A DNA stretch of 64,000 nucleotides from Saxidomus purpurata (lineage: Eukaryota; Mollusca; Bivalvia; Venerida; Veneridae): contig JAFMSR010000010.1 of NCBI GenBank assembly GCA_022818135.1, forward strand, positions 36,770,877 through 36,834,876. The letters are read 5' to 3'. The translations under genes were made by a program, and so were the position numbers. Positions 17,331 through 30,046 of the stretch are shown one piece after another. The notes below the pieces were generated by a model that was not told the origin of the DNA, made no database searches, and saw only the letters and a list, made by a program, of their open reading frames with translations. How positions within the stretch are numbered: position 1 is the stretch's first letter; each line of letters opens with the position of its first letter.

Positions 17331-17418
17331 AATCGTATGAGACAATCAAATGCACACAGCATTTCAAAATATCCTCACAAGATCGTATGAGACAATTGAA
17401 TGCACGCAGAATTTCTAC
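17331..17418 (+). repeat. Two-unit tandem duplication of 50 bp
   Basis: ATCGTATGAGACAAT, then TGAATGCACNCAG-type sequence, occurs at 17332 and again at 17382. Confidence 0.75.
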
Positions 17419-17618
17419 ACTCAACAACTTTAAAAACGCACCAGTCATACTTTGATGATTTTAACACTGAATATGATAAAATATTTTCATGAAATTTGGA
17501 ACAAATAATATTCAATTTCATAGAGATCATCTGTATGAATTTCATTTTAATAGATAACAATTTACGTATTTTACCGCACTTACAAAGTCACTAGGTGAAA
17601 ACAGTGAGTTCACAAAAG

Positions 17619-17924
17619 TCAATATCGTGTATATGACTCATTAGCTGCAAGACATGCTGTGCACCGACGCCTAAAAGACAACACAACTTCAGCAAAGCGA
17701 TGCTGTGGGATATTTTGCCATTCTTCTAAGACGGCACGGCGAAGTTGAGGTACTGCGGCGGGTGGTGGGGTACGAGCTCTCACGCGACGAAAAAACTCAT
17801 CCCAGACATGTTCCACTGGAGCCATGTTTGGGGAGAGCGAAGGCCAACACAGCGATGTTATTCTGTTGCGGAAATATGCTGACAAAATGTGAGTGCAAAC
17901 TGTTGATGTTGGTTCTTTGTACAA
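17619..17924 (-). pseudogene. Tc1/mariner transposase, C-terminal fragment
   Basis: The frame ends with the typical C-terminal part of a Tc1-family DDE transposase: WPSLSPNMAPVEHVWDEF includes the third catalytic acidic residue (Glu in PVEHVWD), followed by EEWQNIPQHRFAEVVLSFRR and the final SYTRY before a TGA. Only about the last third is present. The N-terminal DNA-binding part and the first two catalytic aspartates are missing, and upstream the frame is lost. It is a decayed, non-autonomous relic. No clear terminal inverted repeats were found. Confidence 0.88.
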
Positions 17925-18538
17925 AGATGATATTTTCTTTTCATTTTCTTTGACGGGCTTTATCCAATATTGAAATTCAAATAGGGTGCTTTTGTGTGTA
18001 TATGATTTTTTTTAACTCATTGGTCGTTCTCCAGTTTTATAAGATTGTCGTTTAGTTCTTTGACCTTATACATAGTCGGCGTTATATCCAATTTAAGTGT
18101 TACTAAAAAAACATTAACTCTTTCGCTTTACTATAAAAATGAGAATGAATCGCATAAACAGCTTTATGCAGAAACGACACATTTTAGCTCGGAAATGCAA
18201 ATACAGTGATAAAACAAATTTTTCTCTCGTGTGCTGTCTACAGTTTTTGCAGAATTATTGGGAAAAACGAGTGTGTTATTGAGAATAACTCTATTAACGC
18301 TGGCGTCTGTTGTCGAAGATATTTTTCAAACATGGTTAATCATGATATGAACTGGTAAAAATAAAAAAAAATTAAGTAATTTATGGCAATATTCATATGT
18401 TTATTGGTTACGTGTACGCAATATCATAAAATTAGCGAAACACGAGGTAGTTTAGAAAGTGTACTCCACAGATATTCCAGTAAAGCAGTCTCTAACTTTA
18501 CCAGTTGTTATGCAGAAAAATGAACGGGAGAGGTAACT

Positions 18539-18597
18539 AACCCCCCCCCCAAACAAACAAACAAACAAACAAACAAACAAAAACAAAACAAATATGA
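18539..18597. repeat. Poly-C plus (CAAA)n microsatellite
   Basis: Ten to eleven C residues followed by about nine CAAA units and imperfect continuation. Confidence 0.9.
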
Positions 18598-18814
18598 TAA
18601 AAACATTAGGTAGACAATAATAACATCGATAAACGACAACACGGAAAACATTGTTCGTTTTGAAATAAATACGAATCATACTGTTGTATGAGCTCTTCTG
18701 CGGGTGCAACATTTTTTATGTAAATTGGTTCAAGTCATTAAAAGGTACAACATAAAACCCAAACTTAAACTAAAAATTCATCCCTGGTATAGTTCCAGTA
18801 TTTATTCATTTTAA

Positions 18815-19640
18815 TTGCGTCTATTAAAAAGGTGGAATTTGGTGTTACCTATTTGTTGAGAAAATTGATTGTTTTCCAATATGTCAAAATTGACGAAGGT
18901 AGCCGTGATTTATATATTCTTTCATCGATGATATATTATATCACACGGCTTTATCTTGATATGATTTATTGGATTATGTAGATATTGTTATAAACAGACT
19001 TTACCGAAGGTTCACAAAGACTACTGAAGTCCCAGAAGAGGTTTGTTTTCTGTTATGATGGCATTAATTCGGAGCAAGGTCTCTTGATGTTGCCGTTTGC
19101 ATTTATTGATAGAGACAATTATGGCAGAAAGCTAACATATGTACATATTGGCATATCTCAATAGGACTCTTGGGTGTGGTGAAGCGAATTCCGTTCTATG
19201 ATATAACTCGAAACGGCCAGTTTCTTTCATCCAGCCATATGGATTTTGTATTACAGACATTTCTAAAAAATGTGCTAACCCTGGCTTGCTTGCAACAGAA
19301 TTTAGAACAGGGAAGGTGTTTGATACAGGGTTGCCTGGCATTGCATATTCTGTAGCAATGCTGTGTTGAAGGTATCGAATGTAAACAAACAGCTCTGCTT
19401 GAAATAGTATTTTGTGAGGTTAATCTCCATGCGGTGGTATGAAAAGTGCTGGTTCTTCTAGGCTTCTGTGACTCTTATTGATGAGCCTCCAATACCGTTT
19501 CGCTAAAACTTGACTTGGGCATCCTTTGTCCAAAACCTTGTTAAATGCCTCCTTGTGATCAATCCAAGCTGCAAGGATGCCGGTATTTTCTTGAATACCA
19601 GTAAATCTTTAATCGTCTGGGCAAGGCAACTGCTGTTTAA
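18815..19640 (+). repeat. Local duplication, right copies
   Basis: 18815-19160 pairs with 16350-16690, and 19495-19640 with 16040-16175. Similarity is patchy, suggesting an old duplication. No intact reading frame is shared by the copies. Confidence 0.65.
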
Positions 19641-20169
19641 ATATAACAATGTTAATGTGGTTTAATTCTATGTGTTGTCAATAAAACTTCAAGGCATAAA
19701 AAAAGACAGAGAGAACAGAAACAGGGTGTCAAAATTCTTTAACTATATAAACAAAATGTACATGTTATATGATTTTCGAAACTTTTGATGAGTTTGAAAA
19801 AAGTAAAAAACTTTCCACCCATTTGTTTTGTTAATCTTGATAAATCCTTAGCTGACTTGAAATCCTAAGATTCCATTCTCATTTATTACACCCAAATACC
19901 TTATCCTCCTTTTATGGCTAGATCTTTGTTGCGTGTTGAAGTTCTAAAATTTTGTCAAAATAATTCCACGTCACCAACCTTTAAGTTACCATACACTTCA
20001 TATGTTCAACAAGTACCTTACGACTTATACGTATATCTATGTTGCAAGATTAATGTACAGCAAAACTACAAAATAGCAGTAAGCACATTTCTTAGAATGT
20101 AAAGGTGTTTTAAGGTTTCAACTTCCATGAAATTTCAGAGTCAGCAAGCAAAAAACAAACAAGTTTATC

Positions 20170-20350
20170 ATGTACCAATTTCATTATCCGACGAAGAAAG
20201 AGAGCGGGAGGTCCTGGGTTCGAATCCCAGTCCGAGCACGAGGTGTGTCCTTTGGCACTGATGCCACACATGCCTTAGTCCACCCAGCTGTGAATGGGTA
20301 GCAGCGATGAAAAACTCACTGCGATGAAAAACTCGCTGCTTCGGTGTCAT
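20170..20350 (+). mobile_element. tRNA-derived SINE fragment
   Basis: GGGTTCGAATCCC (20216-20228) is a perfect pol III B box. It is followed by GTCCGAGCACGAGGTGTGTC and CCACCCAGCTGTGAATGGGTA, a word recurrent in molluscan SINEs. A 17-base motif (CGATGAAAAACTCNCTG) is tandemly duplicated near the 3' end. It does not fold as a tRNA. Confidence 0.65.
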
Positions 20351-20444
20351 ATGGAATGAGTGTTCGAGAGCGTTTCAATAAGCTACTGAGTAATTGAACA
20401 AAACTAAATTCGTATAAACTAAAATAAACTAAATAACGAACAAA

Positions 20445-20600
20445 GGCCACATTTTCATTGACAGTTAATTCCCATCACATAAGACGTTGTTTAGCACATT
20501 GGGAAACAGTTAAATGTCAAAGAATCGCCAATAAGTCTGGAAAATTAATAGGCTGTTTCATCCATGTCAGTGCTATTTCTATCTGAAAATATAGAGATTT
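20445..20600 (+). repeat. Dispersed duplicate of 27430-27590
   Basis: Shared TTCATTGACAGTTAATT..CATCAC, AAATGTCA..GAATC, AGTCTGGAAA, and GTTTCATCC..GT..TGCTATTTC in order. Non-coding in both copies. Confidence 0.65.
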
Positions 20601-20879
20601 CCGTATCAGGAAAGAGTATGCAAACATTAGTAAATTTTAGAGTGTACGATGTATTGGTAGTTCAATTTTGCATAAAAATGTACCAGTTAAAAATATTACA
20701 TGGAATGATGCCGATTTTCTGTCCAAGATTAAAACTGATTCTACAATGTTAAATAGATGATAGATAAATCAAGTATTTAATGATTTTACGATATAACTTT
20801 ATCGTCATTGCAAGTGGATTTAATTTTGACTAAGTTTGAAAGAATCTTACCCTATCGGACCCGAAATATTATCTTTATC

Positions 20880-22760
20880 TCAGCCAGTTACCGTGCGTAT
20901 CCGCAGTTGTTTGCCATCAGAATAATTTTGAAAGCAATGACGCTAACAAATGTCAATCATTGCTATAAATAAATTATATCATAAAATTACGATACTGAGC
21001 AGTATCGGCCATTTTTGTCAATATCAAAATGTCAAAATTTTAATTTAGATCGGGAATGGGCAAAACTTGCGAAAAGCATTTGCGGATTGCGTAAAATGTC
21101 AATGGCTGTGAAATATTCCATTATCAAACTATTTTTATTTATCACTATTGCTGAAAATGTTTCTGTTCCAAGGGGTCAATAGCCTTATCTGTGTTATTTT
21201 CGCACCACAGATTGGAAATAAAGTGCATGTTTCTACATAATCTGAAAGTCAGACTGCTAATTGTTTGTTTTTGTCTCGGAGACTGATTTATCTGAATTTG
21301 TAACGTATTGCGTAACAAAGTCTGATGCTGAAAAAGACATATGTTATTGATAATAGTTGCTTGAAACCACGTACAATGGAAGCAATTATTCAATATGGCT
21401 GGAAGAAAAATGGAACTACTGTAACACAACTGTAGTTATGGTTAAATTAAAACAAATGTGAGGCTTTTATAGAATGACCAATGTATTCTTATCAGGGGCA
21501 CTTAACCTTTGGCAAACTACTCGAATGAAACCTATAATTAAACTCTTTCGAAAACATGTTCTTGTACACAAAAATATAATTAAAAATGTACTTTTGTTTT
21601 TCGTTTTCTTTATCATTTTCTCATAATATCAGCTCATTCATACGATGTCTTATCAATTACCACCAATAAAGCACTAACATTTTTTAGAAAATATTTTAAT
21701 ATTACGAAAACATACGATTATTCTAATGTTAGTCATATTGTATCTACTATTTCTTTGAAGCACCTTAATATTGTTTCTCAATCTCTGTTTTGAGTACAAG
21801 CACTGTCATATTTCAGATTGTCTCATATAATACTTAGAAGAAGTTTTCCAAATGTTGAGACCATAGTTGCTTGTTTTAGTGAAATGCCTACCGACAATCA
21901 TGTCTGAAATAAAAGTGTAACATTGCAAAGTCAGTCAATACTTTCAATAGAATTAGCCAAACGACTCGAAACATCGTTGAAGTTTCTCAGATAACCTTGT
22001 CTACTGTTTTACATAAAATCACAAACAAGTCAAAACGTATCATTGAGCCTAATTAACTCGAATGCGATTTAGCGACACAGTTAATGTTTTATTTTTTATT
22101 TTATTTTGTGTGATTACAGAAAACGAAACTCCCTGCTCTTTCAGTGCGATTCAAATAACTTTACTTTCTACTATTTTTCCAGATTTTATTTCAGGGTTAC
22201 CGCTGTTCAAAAGGCATAAAACAGTGAATTACGTCATACAGAAGTCTACTGATGGCAAGTTAAGTTCGATATATTTTCACAAAATGTAGCTATCAATAAT
22301 CACAAGTTGGTACTATTCTTTAAAAAAGATCCTGAAATTTCAGAAGAAAATGTTAGAAAAGAAACATTACTGGATGGAAAACATCAATATATGTGTCCAT
22401 TGAAATGTTACGAAACGTTATTGAATAACAACATGAACGTTTTGAAAGGATCTGAATCTAAGAAGCTGTATACAGTCTAATATTAATTAGATTGATAAGA
22501 TGTAAGGCAACAAAATTGTTAAAACACCCAATGTCGTGATTATAACATTAGTCTAAGCAGTTTTATAACAATTCAAATAATTGAATGGGGGTAGTTAAGA
22601 ATCACTTTCTCTATCTTGCTTACTTTAATTTTCCTGAAGAAATAACATAATTAGTGTGTAAGTGATGTGTTTAATTTTAAAAGTGATAATACCAAGTGAG
22701 AAAGTTTAATAAAATTCCAAATCATTGGAAAGAGCATTTTACTTTTTTTGTTCATTTCCT
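20880..22760 (+). repeat. Tandem segmental duplication, copy 1
   Basis: 21000-21370 matches 23640-24015 (for example GCAGACTGCTAATTGTTTGT and its flanks), and 22320-22760 matches 25070-25470 (for example GTTACGAAACGTT, TAAGGCAACAAAAT). The offset is 2.65-2.75 kb. The centre (22000-22300) is poorly conserved between copies. Confidence 0.75.
22062..22289 (+). CDS. Small ORF with a signal-peptide-like N-terminus (tentative)
   Basis: A 75-codon frame beginning MRFSDTVNVLFFILFCVIT, a plausible signal peptide, with an in-frame stop 12 bases upstream of the ATG. The remainder shows no family. It lies in the least conserved part of a tandem duplication and the second copy does not keep the frame, so it is more likely chance, or an exon remnant, than a working gene. 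Confidence 0.15.
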   Translation: MRFSDTVNVLFFILFCVITENETPCSFSAIQITLLSTIFPDFISGLPLFKRHKTVNYVIQKSTDGKLSSIYFHKM

Positions 22761-23599
22761 CCCACCTATTAGTATCAAGAAACGAACTTTCGTTATTAGA
22801 CAAAAGAACCATGCTCAGTTTAGTAAATCTTTACATAGAAACTATGAAGTGCAACAACTGGATACCAAAATACAATTTTAATCACCTTTTTAATACAAAA
22901 TATGTCAATAAAAGAGTACTAATAAGACATTGAAACAAATAACAAAAATACAAACTGAAGGCGAAGAAATTATGGTAACATTACATGTATGTATAAGCGA
23001 GAGTAAATAATTGATTTAATAAAAATATGACAATAAACCTTTCAAGCGTTTTCAGGTGTCAGTAGATTTTCTTTTTCAGGATAAGTACATTTATACTGGT
23101 TTCCGTTTGAGATGGAATGGAAAGGTAGTTACTTCACCTTTAGTAACCCACTATAAATTGTCACATCATCCTTTTCCTGACTCCTGAAACAATCAATCTC
23201 TCATCGTTGGGGAATTATAGAGAATGTATCTGAGAGGAAAGGAAAGATCCGTTCTCCACTTGACCTGTAACAGCCGTATACCGACCCTTTTTTTCTGTAC
23301 CAGTTGCAGCATCAAGTCCCCCTTTATACTATATCCATCAAAATCAGTTTAAAAACAACGATGCTAAAGAATATCATTCATTCATTGTAAACTATATCAT
23401 ACACTTATAGACTAATTTTGCGAACATGATAAAAAGTTGTATTGACCGAGGACGACATCGTATACATCATAAAAAGAAGTGAAAATAAACGAAAATATAA
23501 CAGACATAACGTCTTGAAATTTACACGAGGTCTACACGTAATTTTCCAAGTTTACAGACCTGGCACGTGATTGCCGTCGGTTTAAATATTCATGATAAG

Positions 23600-25470
23600 T
23601 ATACTTAACATAGAATATACGCTAAGCTCATTTGTTTACAGTATCTAGCACTGATAATGTTATCAAAATGTCAAACTGTTGATATGCGTTTGGGATTGGG
23701 GCGATATTTGCAAAATGCATTTGCAGATTACGTTAAATGATAATGATTATGAATTATTCCATTATCACATTATCTAATTTATCACCATTTCCGAAAAGGT
23801 CTTTTTCTTGTGGAGCCAATAGCCTGAACTAACAGCTTTGTTGTCGTACCACAGGACAGAAGCAAACTATATATTTGTATATAACCCAAAAGGCAGACTG
23901 CTAATTGTTTGTTTTTGTCTAGGAGACAAATTAATCTTAATTTGCAAACTATTGCGTAGCAATGTTTGATGTCGAAAAGATAATTATCTGTTATTGATAA
24001 TAGTGCCCATGCTCACATTTTATCCTATATCCAAAGTTAGTAGTGGTTAAAATGGGGAACTGTTGATATAAAGTGTTAGCGAGTACGACTCAACTTAAAT
24101 TCAAATAGATATAAGGCTTTTAAAAAAAAACCACAGCAAAAATAAACAGAAAAAATGTGTTCACGTTAATTTCACTCGTGAACACCAAAAATATCACTTT
24201 TGGTACCCACGCGGTGAAATTATAACGTGATATTACACCGAAACCAACAATTATCCTCTATTTTTTATTTGGCTATTCTTTAGAAGCTTTTATAGAATGA
24301 CCAAAGCAAAATACAAATAGCTTTAAATCAGAGACACATTGCCCTAATGTATCCTACTTTTGTTAAATAGTATGTACAAATAATTTAGGATCACGTGACA
24401 GTGATGTAAAAGATATATGCGTACACAAAAGTTTACAATCATTGTATAAAAATCATGCGAGAGGGACAATATTTAATTCTTACATGAACCAATGAACTTG
24501 CACGATAGTATTGGACTCTCCTACTGTGTCATTGTCACAATATCCTAAATGGATTGTACAGGGCTGTATGTACACACAATATAGTCAAAATAAATTTATG
24601 CTGACGTAGATCGATACGTACCAAGTTATTTTTCAAACACTTTCTTATTCTTTTCACTAAGAATAAATTTACGTTGATTCCAAACCAAATTGAAGTGCAT
24701 TGCATGCAGTATTACTGCTTATTGTTGGCATTGATCCGTGAAAAGCCGTAGTTTAGATGTTTACTTTATATTACCTAACCATTGCGGCGCAAAAATATTT
24801 TTTCGTACAACAGGTAACTAAATGATTTAAGAAAACATTTACTGCAACTTATTGTGAATGCTATACCCCAAACAAATTATTTGTTTGATATTAGGTCTAA
24901 TCATACGGAGCAACCAGCAGGTGTTAAAACATTTTTGTTTGTGTTTCCAGTTACTACGGTTACTAATGAAAATTCAGTCTCTGCAGTAAATGACTATTTT
25001 TTTATCATTATTATTAGCAATTTATGTAAAATGTACTTTTCTTTAAAAAGCTCCTCTGTTGTTAATCTTAAAAAGGTTAGAAAGAAGCATTTTACTGAAT
25101 GAAGAATTTCAAGACATGTGTCTCTTGAAGTGTTACGAAACGTTCCTTAAAAGCAGCATTAACATTTTATAAAGAACTACTCCACAATCTGTATTCGTTT
25201 TAAACACTAATTAGATTGACAAAACGTAAGGCAACAAAATATAAAAACCAACATAATGAAATTTAAAACTAATCTAAATAAGTTCAGTAAATGCAAATTA
25301 TGGAATGAGGGCTGTCAAGACTCACTTTCTCATTCTTGCATTATGGGTTTTCTAAAGAAACAAGACAATTAGTGTGCAAATGGTGTACTTAATTGTAGTG
25401 CATAGCGAGAAAGTCACAATAAATACGAAATCATTTGATAAAGCAATTTACACTTTTGCTTATTATCTGT
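23600..25470 (+). repeat. Tandem segmental duplication, copy 2
   Basis: Counterpart of 20880-22760, same orientation. A MITE half-copy (24162-24258) lies in this copy only, so it was gained after the duplication or lost from copy 1. Confidence 0.75.
24162..24258. mobile_element. MITE, partial copy
   Basis: Contains GGTGAAATTATAACGTGATA then TTACACCGAAACCAACAATT and ATCCTC, the inverse of the left arm of the element at 11303-11437, and the CTCGTGAACACC segment of its right arm. Confidence 0.7.
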
Positions 25471-28369
25471 CACCTTCAAATTTCAAGAAAAGAGCTTTGA
25501 TTATGAGGCAAATATACTGGGCTTGTCTTAAGATTTTGCTGACGAGTGTTCACTGTATCAATACCTTGCAGCGAATGCATAATAATGTTACATTTCCATA
25601 CCGTTTGTAGCAGAATATATGGATAAAGGTACAATTAAATTTCAATATAATTTTCTTGCCATAGATTTTGATAGCAGAATATCCACCTTCACATAATCAT
25701 CTCTGTGTTGTTTAGACAGATCCTATATAAAATTTGGTCAGAAATATTTCTCGGATTGAATCTTGGATCGATATGGGGCAAAACGAGGTTAATTGCTGAA
25801 CAAAAAGAGACTTCAAGTGACCATTAGTTATAAATGAAACGTTGTCACCAAGTTTAACCTCACCCAAACAGGCGTAGACAGAAAAAATCAAAAGTTTTAC
25901 TAATGATGTTCTAAACGAAATGCTTCAAATCAAAAGACATATGTTCGTACCTTTACTTAATAATAGTTGTTCATAAAAATCTCCTAATCTCTATTAGTTG
26001 TAGAATAAACAACCTATTTTAGCGGAGATTATAGGCCAATGATGACAGACCATATGACTAGTATCTAGGGAACATAGCACTCGCTCATTTAAACCAATGA
26101 TATGTCATGTTAGATATTTCAAAATTTAAAACTTCTGTTTATAGTTGATACAAATTGACAACATGTGTGGGTCGGCATTGGCAATTGTTAAAAATGATGT
26201 TCTTGTCTACCAAAATTTGACGTAGGTAATAAAATCCATTTCTATAAGCCGTAAATTACTATGTTTTGCAGTTTTATATGACAATATTATTTTATACCAC
26301 TTAGATACTCATAAAATGAGTATATGGAGAAATGTTATCTTCCTACACTGGTTTCGAATTGCAGTTGCCATGGCAAACATCCTCTAGAAGTGTGATACAA
26401 AATAATCTTTCTGTGCTGCAAAAGTAGGAACAGTTTTTGAAATTTGATTTTGTTTTAACAGGGTGTAATATATGATTAATTTCAATAAACTTTCATTAAA
26501 AGATGCACAAATATTCGAGTGCCATTTGTCCAATAAAGCTAATCATATGCTGTGGAAAAGTCGTAGGGAAAGAAGACAAACAAACTCTAAAAACTTCATC
26601 AGTCTGAAACTTTGTCAGCACACTTAATAACCAGGAGCTTTTGAGAAGAATGTGGTAAAAGAAGAAACAAAAGTTTTTATCGAGTGTCATATTTTACGAA
26701 AGTCATCATCCGGCAGATTATAAAAACGCCAGTCACGTTAGTGGGGAGTTTTAAATGTTAATACAATGGTAATCAAATCATCCAACTAACAAAAGTGACG
26801 GTTTTAAACTCTGCAATGACATGGGCTTTGTGGCTAAATTTGGTTAATTTTCAACAATGTTAAATCAATTATATCAGATCACCTGCAGCATACTGGCTGT
26901 TCATCGTTATCGAATTTTGCCTAAATGTTATGCGTTTAAACATTAAGACCAAGTTTGGGGATGATAGCATGAATGGAACAAAGATAAAGAGTGGTAAGTT
27001 GAATATTGGAGAACATTGGCAACATACGACCAATAACTCTAAAGAATCAGAGGCGACCGGGCAAGTTACTAAATTTGATAGAGATGATATGATATACACA
27101 TTGTGACAAGGTTTGTCAATGATTTGCAAACCAATTCATTTAATAGAGCAGAGAACATAAGGCACTGGGAAGGATTCTTTAATACTTCACGACCAAAAAA
27201 AGAAGTGTTCAACAAGCTTACTCCCTGACACTTTATTGTAAAATTCTCTGTAATCAGATTACATATAGACAAAATACAAGTTAGAATCAATCAACGTCTT
27301 ATATTTTAAATAATGCCAGTGATTTAGGAAAGTAACATCCGGGATATTCAAGACACTCAGTAGCTATCACGTATCAATTTGTTTAATTGTGATTCCTTTT
27401 CCAATGAAGAAATAACGAGTAATGCAAAACATCATATTTCCATTGACAGTTAATTTACATCACTTCAGATGTTGTTTTAATTATCACTTTTTGAAACACC
27501 TAAATGTCAGTGAATCTCCACTTAGTCTGGAAATTTAATAGTTTATATGTTTCATCCGTGTTCTTGCTATTTCCAACAGAAAATATAAAAAAAGATATGA
27601 ACAAATAGAGTAAGCACGCAAGCAGAATGGGTTACGATGCTTTAGAACTGCAAACTTCTAATTCACCTACTAAACAAATGATTTGGAACTGATTTGATTT
27701 TTTTTCAAACCCCTCGTACGTGGTAGCTAAAGTTGGTTTGTTTATAGCTATTATGACTACCGTATATGTAGATCATTTCAAATATAAATATATGTCCGAT
27801 TTGGTTACTTATTTAGCTATTTCCATTGTACATATTCCCACCGATGTTTTTCCGAGCTCAAGTCATTTGCCCATATATTTGCGCTTGTTTCTCTAACGTT
27901 TAGAATGATTATCTACAATATGTATTGTTACAGGCCAGGTAGATACAAATAAATGCATTCAAATTAATATTGCGAAAGGCTAGTAAGGTAGCGCCTGACC
28001 AAAGCCACCAAAGTTTTCAATTACAAAAATCTTCAAACGTTATTATCTTATGATTGTGTGTAGACAGTATGAAGACCTATATACGTTTGAAAAGTTCCTT
28101 CAATCCATAAACCATTAAATTAAAACAAAATGATGGTACTCACGATAACAAAAAGAAATAGGTAATAGGTCACTAAACGTAATAAAATGTTTTAAGTAAC
28201 CCAATATCAATTTTTGAACAAGGTTTACAGATTGGGGGTAATCTCATGCATATTCGATTCCTGTGCCCAAGACACGATAGAGGTTTTCATCTTCAGTGAT
28301 ACTTCTAAATCTCTACTTAAAAGCACTGATTTAAATTGTAAATTTTATGTACATCGTTATACAATATTC
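25471..28369. other. Intergenic stretch
   Basis: No gene supported. 27430-27590 is a diverged copy of 20445-20600. Confidence 0.5.
27430..27590 (+). repeat. Dispersed duplicate of 20445-20600
   Basis: Same ordered blocks as the 20445 copy, about 75 percent similar by eye. Confidence 0.6.
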
Positions 28370-28984
28370 TTACACGAGATTCTAAACTACCTCAACAAAT
28401 CTAAAACTAAGTAAACAACATAAATAAATGATTTTCTAAAATTAGTTTGTGCGTCTAGGAAGTGGAAATTAATCTGAAATATATACAGAAAAGCCATTTG
28501 TATCTTCTAAAGTGCAATCATTTGCACCGTAATTACTTTTTACTGTAATATCTGATTCAAATTCGTTTGATGCGTGTACAGCAAATGATTCCTCAACTGC
28601 TCAGAGCACAATACAATCAGCGGTATATTCAAAAATGCAATAACGGAGCAAAATCTTGTAACAGAAAAACTTCATATTTGTTTAATACATTTGTACTTCT
28701 GTAATCCTATTCAAAGAGAACAACTGTACAATACTAGGAACGGTAAAGACATTTACGGATTGTTCTCTATAATCTACCGCTTTAATAAAATTGGATATTG
28801 TTATCAAGTATGCGCCATCCGCTCTTTAAGCTTTTGTTCCTACAATTACAAAGTAACACTTTTAGTGGTTTAACATTTACCGATATAAAGGTGTATTCCA
28901 GTCACATTTCCTGCATACCCCCGTCCTTTAAGTTGTAGGTAATTTTTACATAAATACTCCCTTACAAGTGTTTCACATCTCTGA

Positions 28985-29735
28985 AAGGGCTCTTAACAGC
29001 CACTAACTGGCAATTGTATTTCTAAAATGTGTTAATAGCTGTTGGGATAGGACTGTGACTTTCAAGTAATTAGAGACCCCTTGTAGTAATAATATACGAG
29101 TATTTATAAAAACGCGTTAAAGTGACATCAAGATGTTTACGTGACCTCTCCCTTATTCAATAAATGAGCTCGTATTTTAAACCTACCATGCATGACTTAG
29201 TAACAATGCTCCGGTATTCCATTGCTTTAAAATTAACGTATGACCTTGCCTTTGAGTAGGGACTTTGACGCGGCACATCAGCTTGATGTGCTAGCATTTC
29301 TGCCAGAAAACCTTCAAAGCTTAATTTGTTCTTACAGTTACAAATAAAGCATATACACCTGCCTCGGACTATTGTGTAACTTTTACCAGATCAAAGGCTG
29401 GTGTAATGCCACAGTCCGGACACGAATGTGTGCTATATAGAGGAATTCATTACCTTCACAAAGCAGCGCCTGTCTAATTATTACAGTAGTGGGAGGTCAA
29501 TTTGTGCATCATAAATACTAATTGCTATAACTAAGTGATATCATAAAAAATTCAGGAAGATGGCTCTTAATAGACCACAAACTAGCAATTGTATTTAAAA
29601 TCTTTTGTTAAAAGTTGACAGAAATGTTCAATATACCCCTTCTCCCCTCTGTTGGGTATAGGACTGTGAGTCTTTCTAAAATGATTTGAGACCCTTTGAT
29701 ATAGTTAATAAATATAAATTTATATATAAAAATAA
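28985..29735 (+). repeat. Short internal duplication
   Basis: 28985-29120 and 29553-29735 share GGCTCTTAA, CTAGCAATTGTATTT, GGATAGGACTGTGA and GAGACCC..TTG in the same order. Confidence 0.65.
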
Positions 29736-29808
29736 CAGCTTGATCTGAACTCCTGAATTTGTGTTATTTTCCTTGTGGGTGCACTTACTAATTTTTATAA
29801 TGTTTAGG

Positions 29809-30046
29809 TATACCAATAGGTATGCTCAATACATTTCCACAAACTTACATTATGAGGTTTTCGGCCAGTGCGACTGCCCAAACTCTCACCGACTGATGAA
29901 AAGCATTTTGTTTTGCAGAATCACCTTAGTCCCACATAAAAATAGCAAAATTTATACATGTTATCAAAAGCTTTATGCCAATAGTTTCGAGCTGAATGAC
30001 ACCAATATCATTTTCGGGGTTCTTTTAGTGGTCACCGACCAAAACT
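29809..30046 (+). other. Possible orphan exon
   Basis: An open frame with coding-like composition (includes CDCPNSHRLMKSILFCRI and IYTCYQKLY) runs into a good donor, AACT|GTAAGT, at 30046/30047 and is preceded by possible acceptors. No neighbouring exon or protein family could be tied to it. Confidence 0.2.

Noticed and set aside
20216..20228. Possible tRNA gene from a perfect B box (also 5641-5720 and 59712-59723)
   Set aside because: No cloverleaf could be built and flanks match SINE sequence; treated as SINEs.
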